Positions 8,449 to 16,071 of a stretch of DNA of 64,000 nucleotides are shown one piece after another. Under the pieces are notes generated by a model. That model had not been told where the DNA came from and made no database searches. It saw nothing but the letters and a program-made list of their open reading frames with translations. Origin of the DNA: CAZQRP01 sp964596125 (lineage in GTDB: Bacteria > Chloroflexota > Dehalococcoidia > GIF9 > UBA5629). Within the stretch, counting starts at the first letter, position 1, and the number at the start of each line of letters is the position of its first letter. The stretch is taken from NCBI GenBank assembly GCA_964596125.1, contig CAZQRP010000006.1, positions 1 to 64,000 on the forward strand. The letters are read 5' to 3'. A program made the translations under genes and the position numbers.

Positions 8449-8818
8449 TACGATCAGATATAGCTGCTCTAGAAGCTGTATTTCTGTCCTAAATGGTCGT
8501 AAAAGGCTCTTAAGTTTGGCAGTGGGGTGTTAAATCTATAAATATAAGGCGATTATAGGAGCACTTAATAATTTTAAAGAAATTGTATGTGAGATTAATG
8601 AATCCTATCTTACAGTTACTTACAGTTAAGGGACTGTGAGATGACTAATAAAGAATCCCCCATACAACAGATGAAAATACGGTATAGCCCCATATGCTTA
8701 TGATTCTATTAGTAACACCTATTGAGTATAGTTTTTCACCGCTCGTAGAATATAGACAATAATTTGGAATTATTGGCTGGGGAAGAATTACTTCAGAATC
8801 ACCATTTCATGGATGCTA
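8449..8818. other. intergenic, no gene recognised
   Basis: This 370-base AT-rich stretch holds a very short ORF at 8641 with no family resemblance, and no clear terminator. It marks the transition into the lower-GC defence-like segment. The convergent TIR-Mrr gene ends at 8819. Confidence 0.6.
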
Positions 8819-9640
8819 TTATTCTGGCTTCTTTATTCCGAGTAGTCCTTCATAGGATTTCGCTTCGACAAGATCATTAATTGTAATTAATTTGATGGAA
8901 TTAGCCATCCCAAGTGCACGGGCAGCAGCCGTGTATTCAGAAGTTGATATAATCATACCTGTCTCAACTTCAGCAGAAGACATGTATGACAGCAATTGCC
9001 GAACAGCTTCCACCGACACTCTACTCTGTCGACTCATCTTCTTGATCTGTACCATGATAACACCTTTATGCATGGGAGACGCACATAAAAAATCGTAACC
9101 TAATTCCTCAATTCCGTGATGACGGCTAATGGTGTATCCACTTTCCAAGAATAAGCTAGCTATAAGATTTTCAAAATCAGCCGATTTCATCGATTCAAGA
9201 TAACTGGGATCAGCATATGCAGCTTGCAATGCCTCGTTTGCTGATTTATATTTCGGAGGTTGATGCTTTTTAGTTACATGAAATTGTGATAACCTCCTTG
9301 CTACTAACCTGGCATCAAACATGTAATTCCCACTAATCTGTATATAAGGTATGCCAGCCAGATCAAATGCTAGTCTCTCATCTGGTTGCGCAACTATTAG
9401 AACGTGTTTCCCAGCCCCAGTGGCAAGACCCAATTCATAGTACACATTGGGATTACTTTCTGACAAGATTGCTACAACCGCATCAGCTGAATGAATTTGC
9501 GTAGTAATATAAGTAAAAATATCTCTGCCGCTAACCGTCTCCATACCTGTAACAACATCATGATTATGCTTGATCAACTCACGAACAATTGCCATTGCCA
9601 AATCATAGTCTCGGAACGAATGAGACACAAAGACCTTCAT
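8819..9640 (-). CDS. TIR-Mrr fusion: TIR-like N-terminus with Mrr-type restriction nuclease
   Basis: Residues 1-125 form a TIR-like domain: VFVSHSFRDYDLA at the start, GRDIFTYITTQI and NPNVYYELGLATGAG, where E69 is in the position of the catalytic or nucleotide-contacting glutamate. Residues 153-262 form an Mrr_cat domain of the PD-(D/E)XK fold: DFENLIASLF, GYDF (D183), VQIKK (Q198, K200) and GMIISTSEYTAAA. Mrr nucleases cut modified or foreign DNA; TIR domains in defence systems sense signals or degrade NAD. The gene overlaps the upstream methyltransferase by 4 bases, so they are translationally coupled. I infer an anti-phage system. The exact family is not one I can name. Confidence 0.85.
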   Translation of the reverse strand: MKVFVSHSFRDYDLAMAIVRELIKHNHDVVTGMETVSGRDIFTYITTQIHSADAVVAILSESNPNVYYELGLATGAGKHVLIVAQPDERLAFDLAGIPYIQISGNYMFDARLVARRLSQFHVTKKHQPPKYKSANEALQAAYADPSYLESMKSADFENLIASLFLESGYTISRHHGIEELGYDFLCASPMHKGVIMVQIKKMSRQSRVSVEAVRQLLSYMSSAEVETGMIISTSEYTAAARALGMANSIKLITINDLVEAKSYEGLLGIKKPE

Positions 9641-10488
9641 TCTATTCCCTCCAATGCTCTGTATATAGCCCAGAACTCGTAAAGCAAACGTTCCTTATCT
9701 TCCTGCTCCTCCATAGTTTCTACCCCATAAGCAGTTAACGTCTCAAGAGAGTTATGGCACATATTCAACTTGTTTTTAAGAATGCCTATGATGGCGTTGG
9801 TCATCTGTTTGATTGCGTCATCTCGACGTTTACTCGCTTGATCACGAGCCACACCCAAATATTGCCATTGCACCTGGACATTCCAAGCAGTGCATGTGCG
9901 ATGTGCCCAGAGACCGACTTCAGGATCATAGTCAGAAGTTCCCAATGCATCAAGCAGGTTCCTTATCATATACCGCACTTCATCTTTACGCCAAGGTATA
10001 GCTCCCAACTCAGGAGGCTGAATTCGTTCCATGTCATAAATAAATAGAGTTCCAGTATCACAAAGGCGAAGTACGGAGTCAACTAGAAGCGCAGCCAGAA
10101 TTGAAGGCATAACCTCATGGACAGTGTTTGTAAGTGTTATAAAGTCAAATCGGTTTGCTGGTTCATATAACTTGTTAAAATGTGTAAGGTCACCTACTTT
10201 TATATCAACTGTAGCTAATCCAAGATTTTCTGCGATTCTACGCGTCTCTCTCGCAAATTGTTGGTTAATATCGAATCCCCAATACTCTAAACGTGACCGG
10301 GCTTGAGGCGAGAGGTTTCTATCAAGGGTACCTATTATTTGACCACGTCCGCAAGCAAGATCAAGCCAGCAGCATTTGGATCCAGCCGGATTTGATAGCC
10401 GAGCTTGTAAAAGTGTGAGAAAAGCTTGATGCTGGGGAAGCATCCGTTCACTCTCCCGGAACGCATTTGAGTCTGCAATTGAATTCAT
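9637..10488 (-). CDS. class I SAM-dependent methyltransferase
   Basis: This 283-aa protein shows motif I LDLACGRGQ at residues 42-50, an acidic residue ending strand 2 (GFDIN near 75), and a motif IV region FDFITLTNTVHEVMP around 133-147. No NPPY or PCQ DNA-methyltransferase motif is present, so the substrate may not be DNA; the VHEV pattern is closer to small-molecule or protein methyltransferases. It is the first gene of a two-gene operon with the TIR-Mrr nuclease, overlapping it by 4 bases. It may make the signal or the protective mark for that nuclease, which is inference from the operon. Confidence 0.78.
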   Translation of the reverse strand: MNSIADSNAFRESERMLPQHQAFLTLLQARLSNPAGSKCCWLDLACGRGQIIGTLDRNLSPQARSRLEYWGFDINQQFARETRRIAENLGLATVDIKVGDLTHFNKLYEPANRFDFITLTNTVHEVMPSILAALLVDSVLRLCDTGTLFIYDMERIQPPELGAIPWRKDEVRYMIRNLLDALGTSDYDPEVGLWAHRTCTAWNVQVQWQYLGVARDQASKRRDDAIKQMTNAIIGILKNKLNMCHNSLETLTAYGVETMEEQEDKERLLYEFWAIYRALEGIE

Positions 10489-10698
10489 GATGTCTCTATC
10501 TTGTTAATTGTTGTATAACATTGAATTCACATAAGAGGATTGCTTTCTAAAATCATCGTCAAAATTATATAAAAAAAGTTATACACACGTATAGTCCCAT
10601 CATTTTTCACTACTAACATCTATTCTATTATCCCTGTTATAAACAATTTACGCAGAATCGATTGTAAGATCATAAGGAACTCCTTATTCCTCCCCTTA

Positions 10699-10760
10699 AT
10701 GCCCGAGATACCGTCAACGATCGTGATGGCAGTAATCCTGCCTGTTCCGTTCTGAAGAGG
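10699..10760 (+). repeat. direct repeat A flanking the nuclease gene
   Basis: About 60 bases starting TGCCCGAGATACCG and containing a GGCAG-TAATC-CTGCC hairpin recur at 11803-11867 in the same orientation with roughly 80% identity. Copy A lies directly beyond the stop codon of the DUF4268-type gene. Confidence 0.75.
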
Positions 10761-10761
10761 C

Positions 10762-11715
10762 TTACAACTTCTTTATATACATCGATAACGTATGACTAAA
10801 TTTTTTCATTGTTGTTGTTGCCCAATCTATTATTTGTGGATAATCTTCTTCTGAAAGAGATCTGATATTGTTTTTAATATCTTTATATATAGCTACTCTA
10901 CATGCTCGTTTTTCTTCCAACTTTTCCCAAGTTAATCCTTCTATTTCAGCTGTAATTTTATCTTTTTCTTTGTATAGCTCCTCGAATATTCTTTCATTTT
11001 CATTTTTATCGCCAGTATCAATATATAAGTCTATAGCAATTCTATTGTTACTTTTGAAAGACCATTCAAATGAAAGCCCGCTTTTTCCTGCTCCAAAACT
11101 TAGCCAACTCTGTGCTTGTGGCTTGACTCTACGCCACTTTTGGTCAATTTTACTGTATTGATCTACTAAATTTGAATAGAATTTCAAATACCCTTTTGAT
11201 GTGTCGCTTATTGGCTGAGTAGCTATTTTAATAGTTCGTTCCCAATCATTAGGCTTAACCACAACGATAAAATCTGCTGCAGGAGGAGACTCTTCAATCT
11301 TAATTAGCCTAATTTCTATTCCAAAAAATGATAGGCCAGATTCAGGATCGACTTTTTCATTTAGCCACTCTAATGTTTTTATATGTTCTTCTCGGAATTT
11401 TTCGGCAATCCAAACTATGAAACTTGCATCTTTTCCAGCGCCATATGTAAAGATTTTACCTAGATGATCGTGGTCAGTTATGCCGAACTGATTTTCTATA
11501 ATAATTGTTCGATTTAAATCTGAATCTTTGGCGATTATATCGCACTTGAAACTACCCACACCTTCTTCGATGTTACTATCAATAATATCTAAATTTAATT
11601 CTTTTGATAATAAATCTAGATTTTCATTTAACCAGGGGGTAAAATCTCTATCCTCTTTTTCAAACACGTCACGTACTGCTATTATTTTCTTTCTATCAAG
11701 ATTTTGCTTGAGCAT
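10762..11715 (-). CDS. PD-(D/E)XK nuclease-like protein, DUF4268 type
   Basis: The 317-aa protein has the signature of DUF4268 proteins: VGSFKCDIIAKD with D59, then TIIIENQFGITDHDHLGKI with E74 and Q76, YGAG, and the WLNEK, FFGIEI and VVVKPNDWE blocks. D59-E74-x-Q76 fits a PD-(D/E)XK-like active site in which the usual lysine is Gln. These proteins are often found in defence islands or beside restriction systems; the biochemical role is not settled. The gene is distinctly AT-richer than the neighbourhood and lies between two direct repeats, which points to acquisition as a unit. No partner gene is in the unit. Confidence 0.8.
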   Translation of the reverse strand: MLKQNLDRKKIIAVRDVFEKEDRDFTPWLNENLDLLSKELNLDIIDSNIEEGVGSFKCDIIAKDSDLNRTIIIENQFGITDHDHLGKIFTYGAGKDASFIVWIAEKFREEHIKTLEWLNEKVDPESGLSFFGIEIRLIKIEESPPAADFIVVVKPNDWERTIKIATQPISDTSKGYLKFYSNLVDQYSKIDQKWRRVKPQAQSWLSFGAGKSGLSFEWSFKSNNRIAIDLYIDTGDKNENERIFEELYKEKDKITAEIEGLTWEKLEEKRACRVAIYKDIKNNIRSLSEEDYPQIIDWATTTMKKFSHTLSMYIKKL

Positions 11716-11802
11716 TTTCCAACCTCCAACTATTAACCTATACGATCTTTACATAGCACCATTTTACTACTTCTTTATAATTAATCAACAATATGCTTAT
11801 CC

Positions 11803-11867
11803 GTATGCCCGAGATACCGCCTCAAACGATTGTGTGGCAGTAATCCTGCCTGTTGAGTTCTGAAGAA
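11803..11867 (+). repeat. direct repeat B flanking the nuclease gene
   Basis: This is the second copy of the repeat at 10699, with the same central GGCAG-TAATC-CTGCC hairpin and the TTCTGAAGA end. It lies about 90 bases upstream of the nuclease start codon. Together the copies bracket one gene, like attachment-site duplications or cassette boundaries. Confidence 0.75.
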
Positions 11868-12291
11868 GCGAACTCGATAATCCTACGGCTTACTACCTTC
11901 AAACAGACTATACCTTGACACCCATGACGGTGGTATTTAAGAATCCCAAATACACACTGAGTCTTACCACCAAATTCCTTCCCATTATGTGAACAACCCC
12001 ATTGAGATAAAAACTGGTGCAATTTTAACGTTAAAACGAGAGACAATGAAGGACAGAAAATTACTGAAAACATCTTAGTTTAGACTATGTCTATAGTCTA
12101 CATACAAATCGATATATCCTAAAACACAGGGCTACACGCCGAACAAAATGACAATTTGTATGCTGGCACATTCTTCAGCAATTGGTATACCCAGATTGAC
12201 AAGATATAAACCAACAATTTAGTATTCCTTTGTAATAATGTATCCATCTCACAAACCGTACATCTCAGAGAAATAGATTGAGGATAAAAAA
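11868..12291. other. intergenic, probable decayed sequence
   Basis: A minus-strand 83-codon reading frame (11822-12073) covers repeat B and has no recognisable family, so it is not called as a gene. The rest is AT-rich sequence upstream of the UbiD gene. No terminator or RNA gene is evident. Confidence 0.5.
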
Positions 12292-13680
12292 ATGAAATTC
12301 CCTGATATCAGAAGCTTTTTAACTGAATTAGAAACCAGTGGCGAGCTAGTCCGTAGTACCGCTGAACTTTCACCCCGATATGAAGCAGCTTCAGCAATAA
12401 AGATGATCGCACAGAAGCAGGGGAAAGCAGTGCTGCTGGATAAAGTCAAGGGCTATGATATTCCTGTAGTCGGGAATATTCTAGGCAGTCGCAGACGACT
12501 CGCTCTAGCTTTCGATGTTACGGAGGGAGAACTTCCTGCGACTTACCTAGAGGGCAGGAACAAGCCGATCAAGCCGCACTTGATTGCACGTGGCCCCGTA
12601 CAGGACGTTATAGTCGATAGTGGGATTGACATCCCTGGAACCATACCAGTGTTGACTCATCACCAAAGGGACGCCGGACCTTATATTACCTGTGGCTTCG
12701 TTGTTGCTAAAGATCCCGTAACCGGAGTTCGCGGATTAGGTATTCACCGCATTCAGGTCAAGGCGAAGGACACCGTAGGTATATTACTAGCTTCACCCCC
12801 ATTGTCTGACTTTCTGGCTAAAGCAGAAGAACAAAACAAACCTCTAGAAATAGCCGTAGTAATAGGAGCAGATCCGCTGATGTATTTTACCAGCCCCCAA
12901 TCTGCTGCTGCGGAAATAGACAAGTACGATATTGCTGGTGGTCTGGCCAGGTCACCCATCAAGCTTGTGAAATGTAAATCTGTGGACATTGAGGTTCCCG
13001 CCTATGCCGAGTTCGTCTTGGAAGGTTACATCATTCCACGCCTGCGGGAAGATGAGGGCCCCTTTGGTGAGTCAACAGGTTACTATCTGACCTACAAAAG
13101 TCCAGTAGCTATAATAAAGGCTATCACCCATCGCAGAAACCCAATATATCATGCACTTGTGCCCTTTGGCTCCGAGGAAAAAGTCTTACAGTTTCCGCGA
13201 TTCCAGATAGATACCCTGGTCTGGCTTCAGGATGTTGTACCTGCGGTGCGGCAGGTTTATTGCCCTGCTTTTGGAGTAGTTTATGTGCAAATTGAAAAGC
13301 ATGCCGATGAGGATGTAGCTGCGGTTATAAACGCACTATTTTTTAGCAGTGGCATTCCCTATTCCAAGATAGTGGTAGTGGTTGATACAGATGTTGACGT
13401 ATTGAATCCAGATGAAATATCCTGGGCATTAGCAACCCGTGTCCGACCTGAAAAGGATTTAACGATTAAGACTGATCTACCTGGATTCATCATTGATCCC
13501 TCCGCCCTTGGCAGTGACGAGTTTGAAAAGTCATCACTGCCACGTACTAGAACGGCAAAATTAGGCATTGACGCCACCAAGCCCCAGGTTGAATGGGACA
13601 AGTATGAAAAGATTGATGTACCATTGGAGGTGAAACGAAAGGTCGCCAGGATTCTTGGTATCCAGGACAAAAACACATAG
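12292..13680 (+). CDS. UbiD-family decarboxylase (prenylated-FMN dependent)
   Basis: The 462-aa protein has the usual length of the family and its core blocks: IPVLTHHQRDAGPYIT near residue 120, GLGIHRIQVK near 148, REDEGPFGESTGYY near 255 where the conserved glutamates bind or protonate at the prenyl-FMN site, and FIIDPSA near the C-terminus. UbiD enzymes reversibly decarboxylate aromatic or alpha,beta-unsaturated acids. No UbiX flavin prenyltransferase is in the window, so the cofactor must come from elsewhere. The gene stands alone with its own upstream region. In anaerobes such enzymes often serve aromatic carboxylation or decarboxylation; the substrate is unknown here. Confidence 0.93.
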   Translation: MKFPDIRSFLTELETSGELVRSTAELSPRYEAASAIKMIAQKQGKAVLLDKVKGYDIPVVGNILGSRRRLALAFDVTEGELPATYLEGRNKPIKPHLIARGPVQDVIVDSGIDIPGTIPVLTHHQRDAGPYITCGFVVAKDPVTGVRGLGIHRIQVKAKDTVGILLASPPLSDFLAKAEEQNKPLEIAVVIGADPLMYFTSPQSAAAEIDKYDIAGGLARSPIKLVKCKSVDIEVPAYAEFVLEGYIIPRLREDEGPFGESTGYYLTYKSPVAIIKAITHRRNPIYHALVPFGSEEKVLQFPRFQIDTLVWLQDVVPAVRQVYCPAFGVVYVQIEKHADEDVAAVINALFFSSGIPYSKIVVVVDTDVDVLNPDEISWALATRVRPEKDLTIKTDLPGFIIDPSALGSDEFEKSSLPRTRTAKLGIDATKPQVEWDKYEKIDVPLEVKRKVARILGIQDKNT

Positions 13681-13721
13681 CGCCATTGTGCTTTCTTGAG
13701 GAACGGTACTCAACAACTGTC

Positions 13722-13785
13722 CAGTTTAATCAACTGAACATTCGCCTGGTTTGTTACCTTTTCCCCCTTGAAGCATACACAACCC
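13722..13785 (+). repeat. 48-bp repeat, copy 1 (upstream edge of secreted-protein block)
   Basis: From 13738 the sequence ACATTCGCCTGGTTTGTTAC followed by CTTT..CCCCTTGAA recurs at 24682-24730 in the same orientation. Weaker similarity extends a few bases to the left. The copies lie just before and just after the block of lipoprotein and TolB-like genes. Confidence 0.75.
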
Positions 13786-13852
13786 CTTTATGCTTTGGCT
13801 CGCAGTATAATTACTATGAACACTTAATTGTGAATAAAGAGAGGGCGAGGTG

Positions 13853-14854
13853 ATGACGAAAAAATATAAATGGTGCCTTATCCAGCTCTTCGGGATCGCC
13901 TTTCTACTGAGTAGCTTGATCATAGCTTGTAAGCAGGCATCCACCCCTACACCCACACCAATGCCTATACCTTCTCCTGCGCCGCCATCACCGAATCCTA
14001 TGCAGCCTCTACCATCAGTACCGGAGTTCACGCCTTACGAGGGAACCCTGATTGATGTACATAGCCATGCGATACCAGACTTAACCATAGATAGGATTAT
14101 TTCGTGTCTGGATAAAGCCCGCGTAACACGGGTGGTCCTGATGCCGAGACAGGGCGCTACTGACGCCATGGTGTTAAACTTTTATGAAATATTTCCTGAC
14201 CGGATTATACCGTTTATTGGATTTCAGAATCGCCGCTGGTGTCATGACCAGGATGTAACATTTCCTCACCACGTTGAAAGTCAACTTAGAAAGGAAAAAT
14301 TTAAAGGATTAGGTGAGATTGTTTTAAGACATTACGGAGTCCCTGAAAGAAATGTCTCAGGATTTGACATCCCTGCTGATTCTCATCTCATGATGCAAAT
14401 CGTTGATCTGGCAGCAAGATACCATGTTCCGGTACTTATTCATCACGAAGCTGAGGATAAAACAATACCACCACTGGAAAGAACGATAGAACATAATAGA
14501 GAGACGATAGTAATCTGGGCACACCAGGGTCGTGCTGACCCGGATACTATACAAACGTTGCTGAGTAAACACCCCAATCTATACTTTGACATAGCTGGTC
14601 TGGACCCTTATGTTAAATACGGGCAAGAGAAAAACCCCATAGCCAGTCAGGATTGCATTCTTTATGAAAAATGGAAGCAACTTTATGAAACCTATAGCGA
14701 CCGCTTTTTATTCGGTGTTGACACAGTTTTTCTTGATCACTGGGACAAATATGTTGAATGGGTGAATATTTACAGGAAGCTTATGGGTCAACTCACGCCT
14801 GAGACAGCTGAGAAGTTGGGATACAAGAACGCTCAAAAGTTGCTCGGCTTGTAA
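13853..14854 (+). CDS. amidohydrolase-2-like lipoprotein
   Basis: The start ATG 13853 follows GAGGGCGAGG; a GTG directly before it is the alternative. The N-terminus has a lipobox-type signal (hydrophobic stretch ending IIACKQ) and then a Pro/Thr-rich linker, so the enzyme is exported and lipid-anchored. The domain from residue 65 shows metal-ligand motifs of the TIM-barrel amidohydrolase-2 family: IDVHSHAI, VLIHHEAED, VIWAHQG and FLFGVDTVF. The reaction cannot be specified; family members hydrolyse or decarboxylate small organic compounds. It is the first gene of the secreted block bounded by the 48-bp repeat. Confidence 0.83.
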   Translation: MTKKYKWCLIQLFGIAFLLSSLIIACKQASTPTPTPMPIPSPAPPSPNPMQPLPSVPEFTPYEGTLIDVHSHAIPDLTIDRIISCLDKARVTRVVLMPRQGATDAMVLNFYEIFPDRIIPFIGFQNRRWCHDQDVTFPHHVESQLRKEKFKGLGEIVLRHYGVPERNVSGFDIPADSHLMMQIVDLAARYHVPVLIHHEAEDKTIPPLERTIEHNRETIVIWAHQGRADPDTIQTLLSKHPNLYFDIAGLDPYVKYGQEKNPIASQDCILYEKWKQLYETYSDRFLFGVDTVFLDHWDKYVEWVNIYRKLMGQLTPETAEKLGYKNAQKLLGL

Positions 14855-15015
14855 TGCCTGGCATCAAAGGTGTTTACAGTTGTTATTCAGGGTGTAGAAG
14901 CAAAGTTTCGCGAACAACCCAGCCAGCAGTCAATACTAAACCCGGCATGAACAGAAACAGATACCTTATCACATCACTACTTTTAAAAAAGGTTTTTAAA
15001 TTATTTTTACATATG

Positions 15016-15741
15016 TTAATTAACAACAGCAGTTACAATAAAAGTTTTTGTCACATAACCACCTGCCCACGACCTGTATTCCAGCTTAATAGTGCTCGTT
15101 CCCTCTCTGATAGCCCTAAATACCCAACTTTGTGCACTTGGTTCTCCTGGGGGCAGTACATAGTTGACCCCTTCGGCCTTTACTATCTTATTACCGTCAT
15201 CTCCTTGAATTCCACATTCATAGCTGACTTGTTGTATTACAGATTGATCACTGATACTTGCACAATCAGACCATGAGTGTCCAGTGGAGGGATTAGAACA
15301 TAGCACTACAGACAATAAATCACCAACCCCCATCTCGATTTGTCTGCTAATATTACTCATCTGGTTGAATTCGTTACATTCTACCCTGATATAAACGTTA
15401 GGCTGTCTTACCGTAACAATAGTGGTAGCCGTAACTGTACCCTCTGCACTGGTCGCTGCTATAGTGTAAGTGGTGGTTTTGCTAGGATATACCCTTTTCG
15501 TGCCTGTGAGGCTTACACTTCCATATCCCTGGTCAATAGAGACAGAATTGGCCTTGGAAACATCCCATCTGAGCGTCGATGAACTGCCTGCATCGATATT
15601 GCTTGGACTGGCAGTAAAAGAGTTTATCATTGGCGATAGACTGGGTGATGGACTGGGTGATGGACGAACAGTGCCACCACAGGCAGATAATGTTGTTAAC
15701 AGTAAGAGCACTGCACAGATAGGTAATAGCAGTTTTTTCAC
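15016..15741 (-). CDS. lipoprotein with Ig-like domain and chagasin-type (I42) inhibitor domain
   Basis: The 241-aa protein begins with a lipoprotein signal (LLLLTTLSACGG) and a Ser/Pro-repeat linker. Residues about 40-110 form an Ig-like domain (INSFTASPSNIDAGSSSTLR) closely related to those inside the large genes at 16072 and 20664. The C-terminal 110 residues carry the chagasin motif NPSTGHSW and later AQSWVFRAIREG, the loops that enter the active site of cysteine proteases. I infer a surface-anchored cysteine protease inhibitor. It is transcribed opposite to its neighbours. Confidence 0.8.
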   Translation of the reverse strand: MKKLLLPICAVLLLLTTLSACGGTVRPSPSPSPSLSPMINSFTASPSNIDAGSSSTLRWDVSKANSVSIDQGYGSVSLTGTKRVYPSKTTTYTIAATSAEGTVTATTIVTVRQPNVYIRVECNEFNQMSNISRQIEMGVGDLLSVVLCSNPSTGHSWSDCASISDQSVIQQVSYECGIQGDDGNKIVKAEGVNYVLPPGEPSAQSWVFRAIREGTSTIKLEYRSWAGGYVTKTFIVTAVVN

Positions 15742-15925
15742 CCTCGTCCCCCTCCTTATACTGTATCATTCTAAACGCTTATATCACTTATAGCAATAGT
15801 ATATTGACAGCCACTTATGAGTGTCGTATTATAATTTTCCAGGAACTGTAATAGAGGACGATGTCTCGTTTCACATTGAAACGGGAGGTTTTAGTTAAAT
15901 TCTTATCCAGCGGTGATGAATTACA

Positions 15926-16030
15926 ATGCTAATTATGCCATTTCTGGTTATTGTGAAGCTGCTTGCAGTTTTAATTATGGTCTGCTGCCTCATGAAGCCC
16001 GCCTCTGCTTTTACCAATGAACAATCTTGA
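15926..16030 (+). CDS. possible signal-peptide-like 34-aa ORF
   Basis: ATG 15926 overlaps the TAA of a preceding 23-codon frame (ATGCTAA). The predicted peptide is a hydrophobic stretch ending in an AXA-type cleavage site (KPASA) and only a few residues beyond. It may be the surviving signal peptide of a lost secreted protein, or chance. The segment 15742-15925 otherwise shows only a CGTTTCA/TGAAACG stem-loop at 15868-15884. Confidence 0.25.
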   Translation: MLIMPFLVIVKLLAVLIMVCCLMKPASAFTNEQS

Positions 16031-16071
16031 TGCTAACCTGCCACAACAAAGACACATAGGAGATAAAGAGC

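Noticed and set aside
8641..8703. 20-codon ORF after GGGACTGTGAG
   Set aside because: No family, no repeat support and a weak ribosome binding site.
11822..12073. 83-codon minus-strand frame over repeat B, considered as a transposase remnant
   Set aside because: No DDE or HTH motif is visible; it merely overlaps the repeat.
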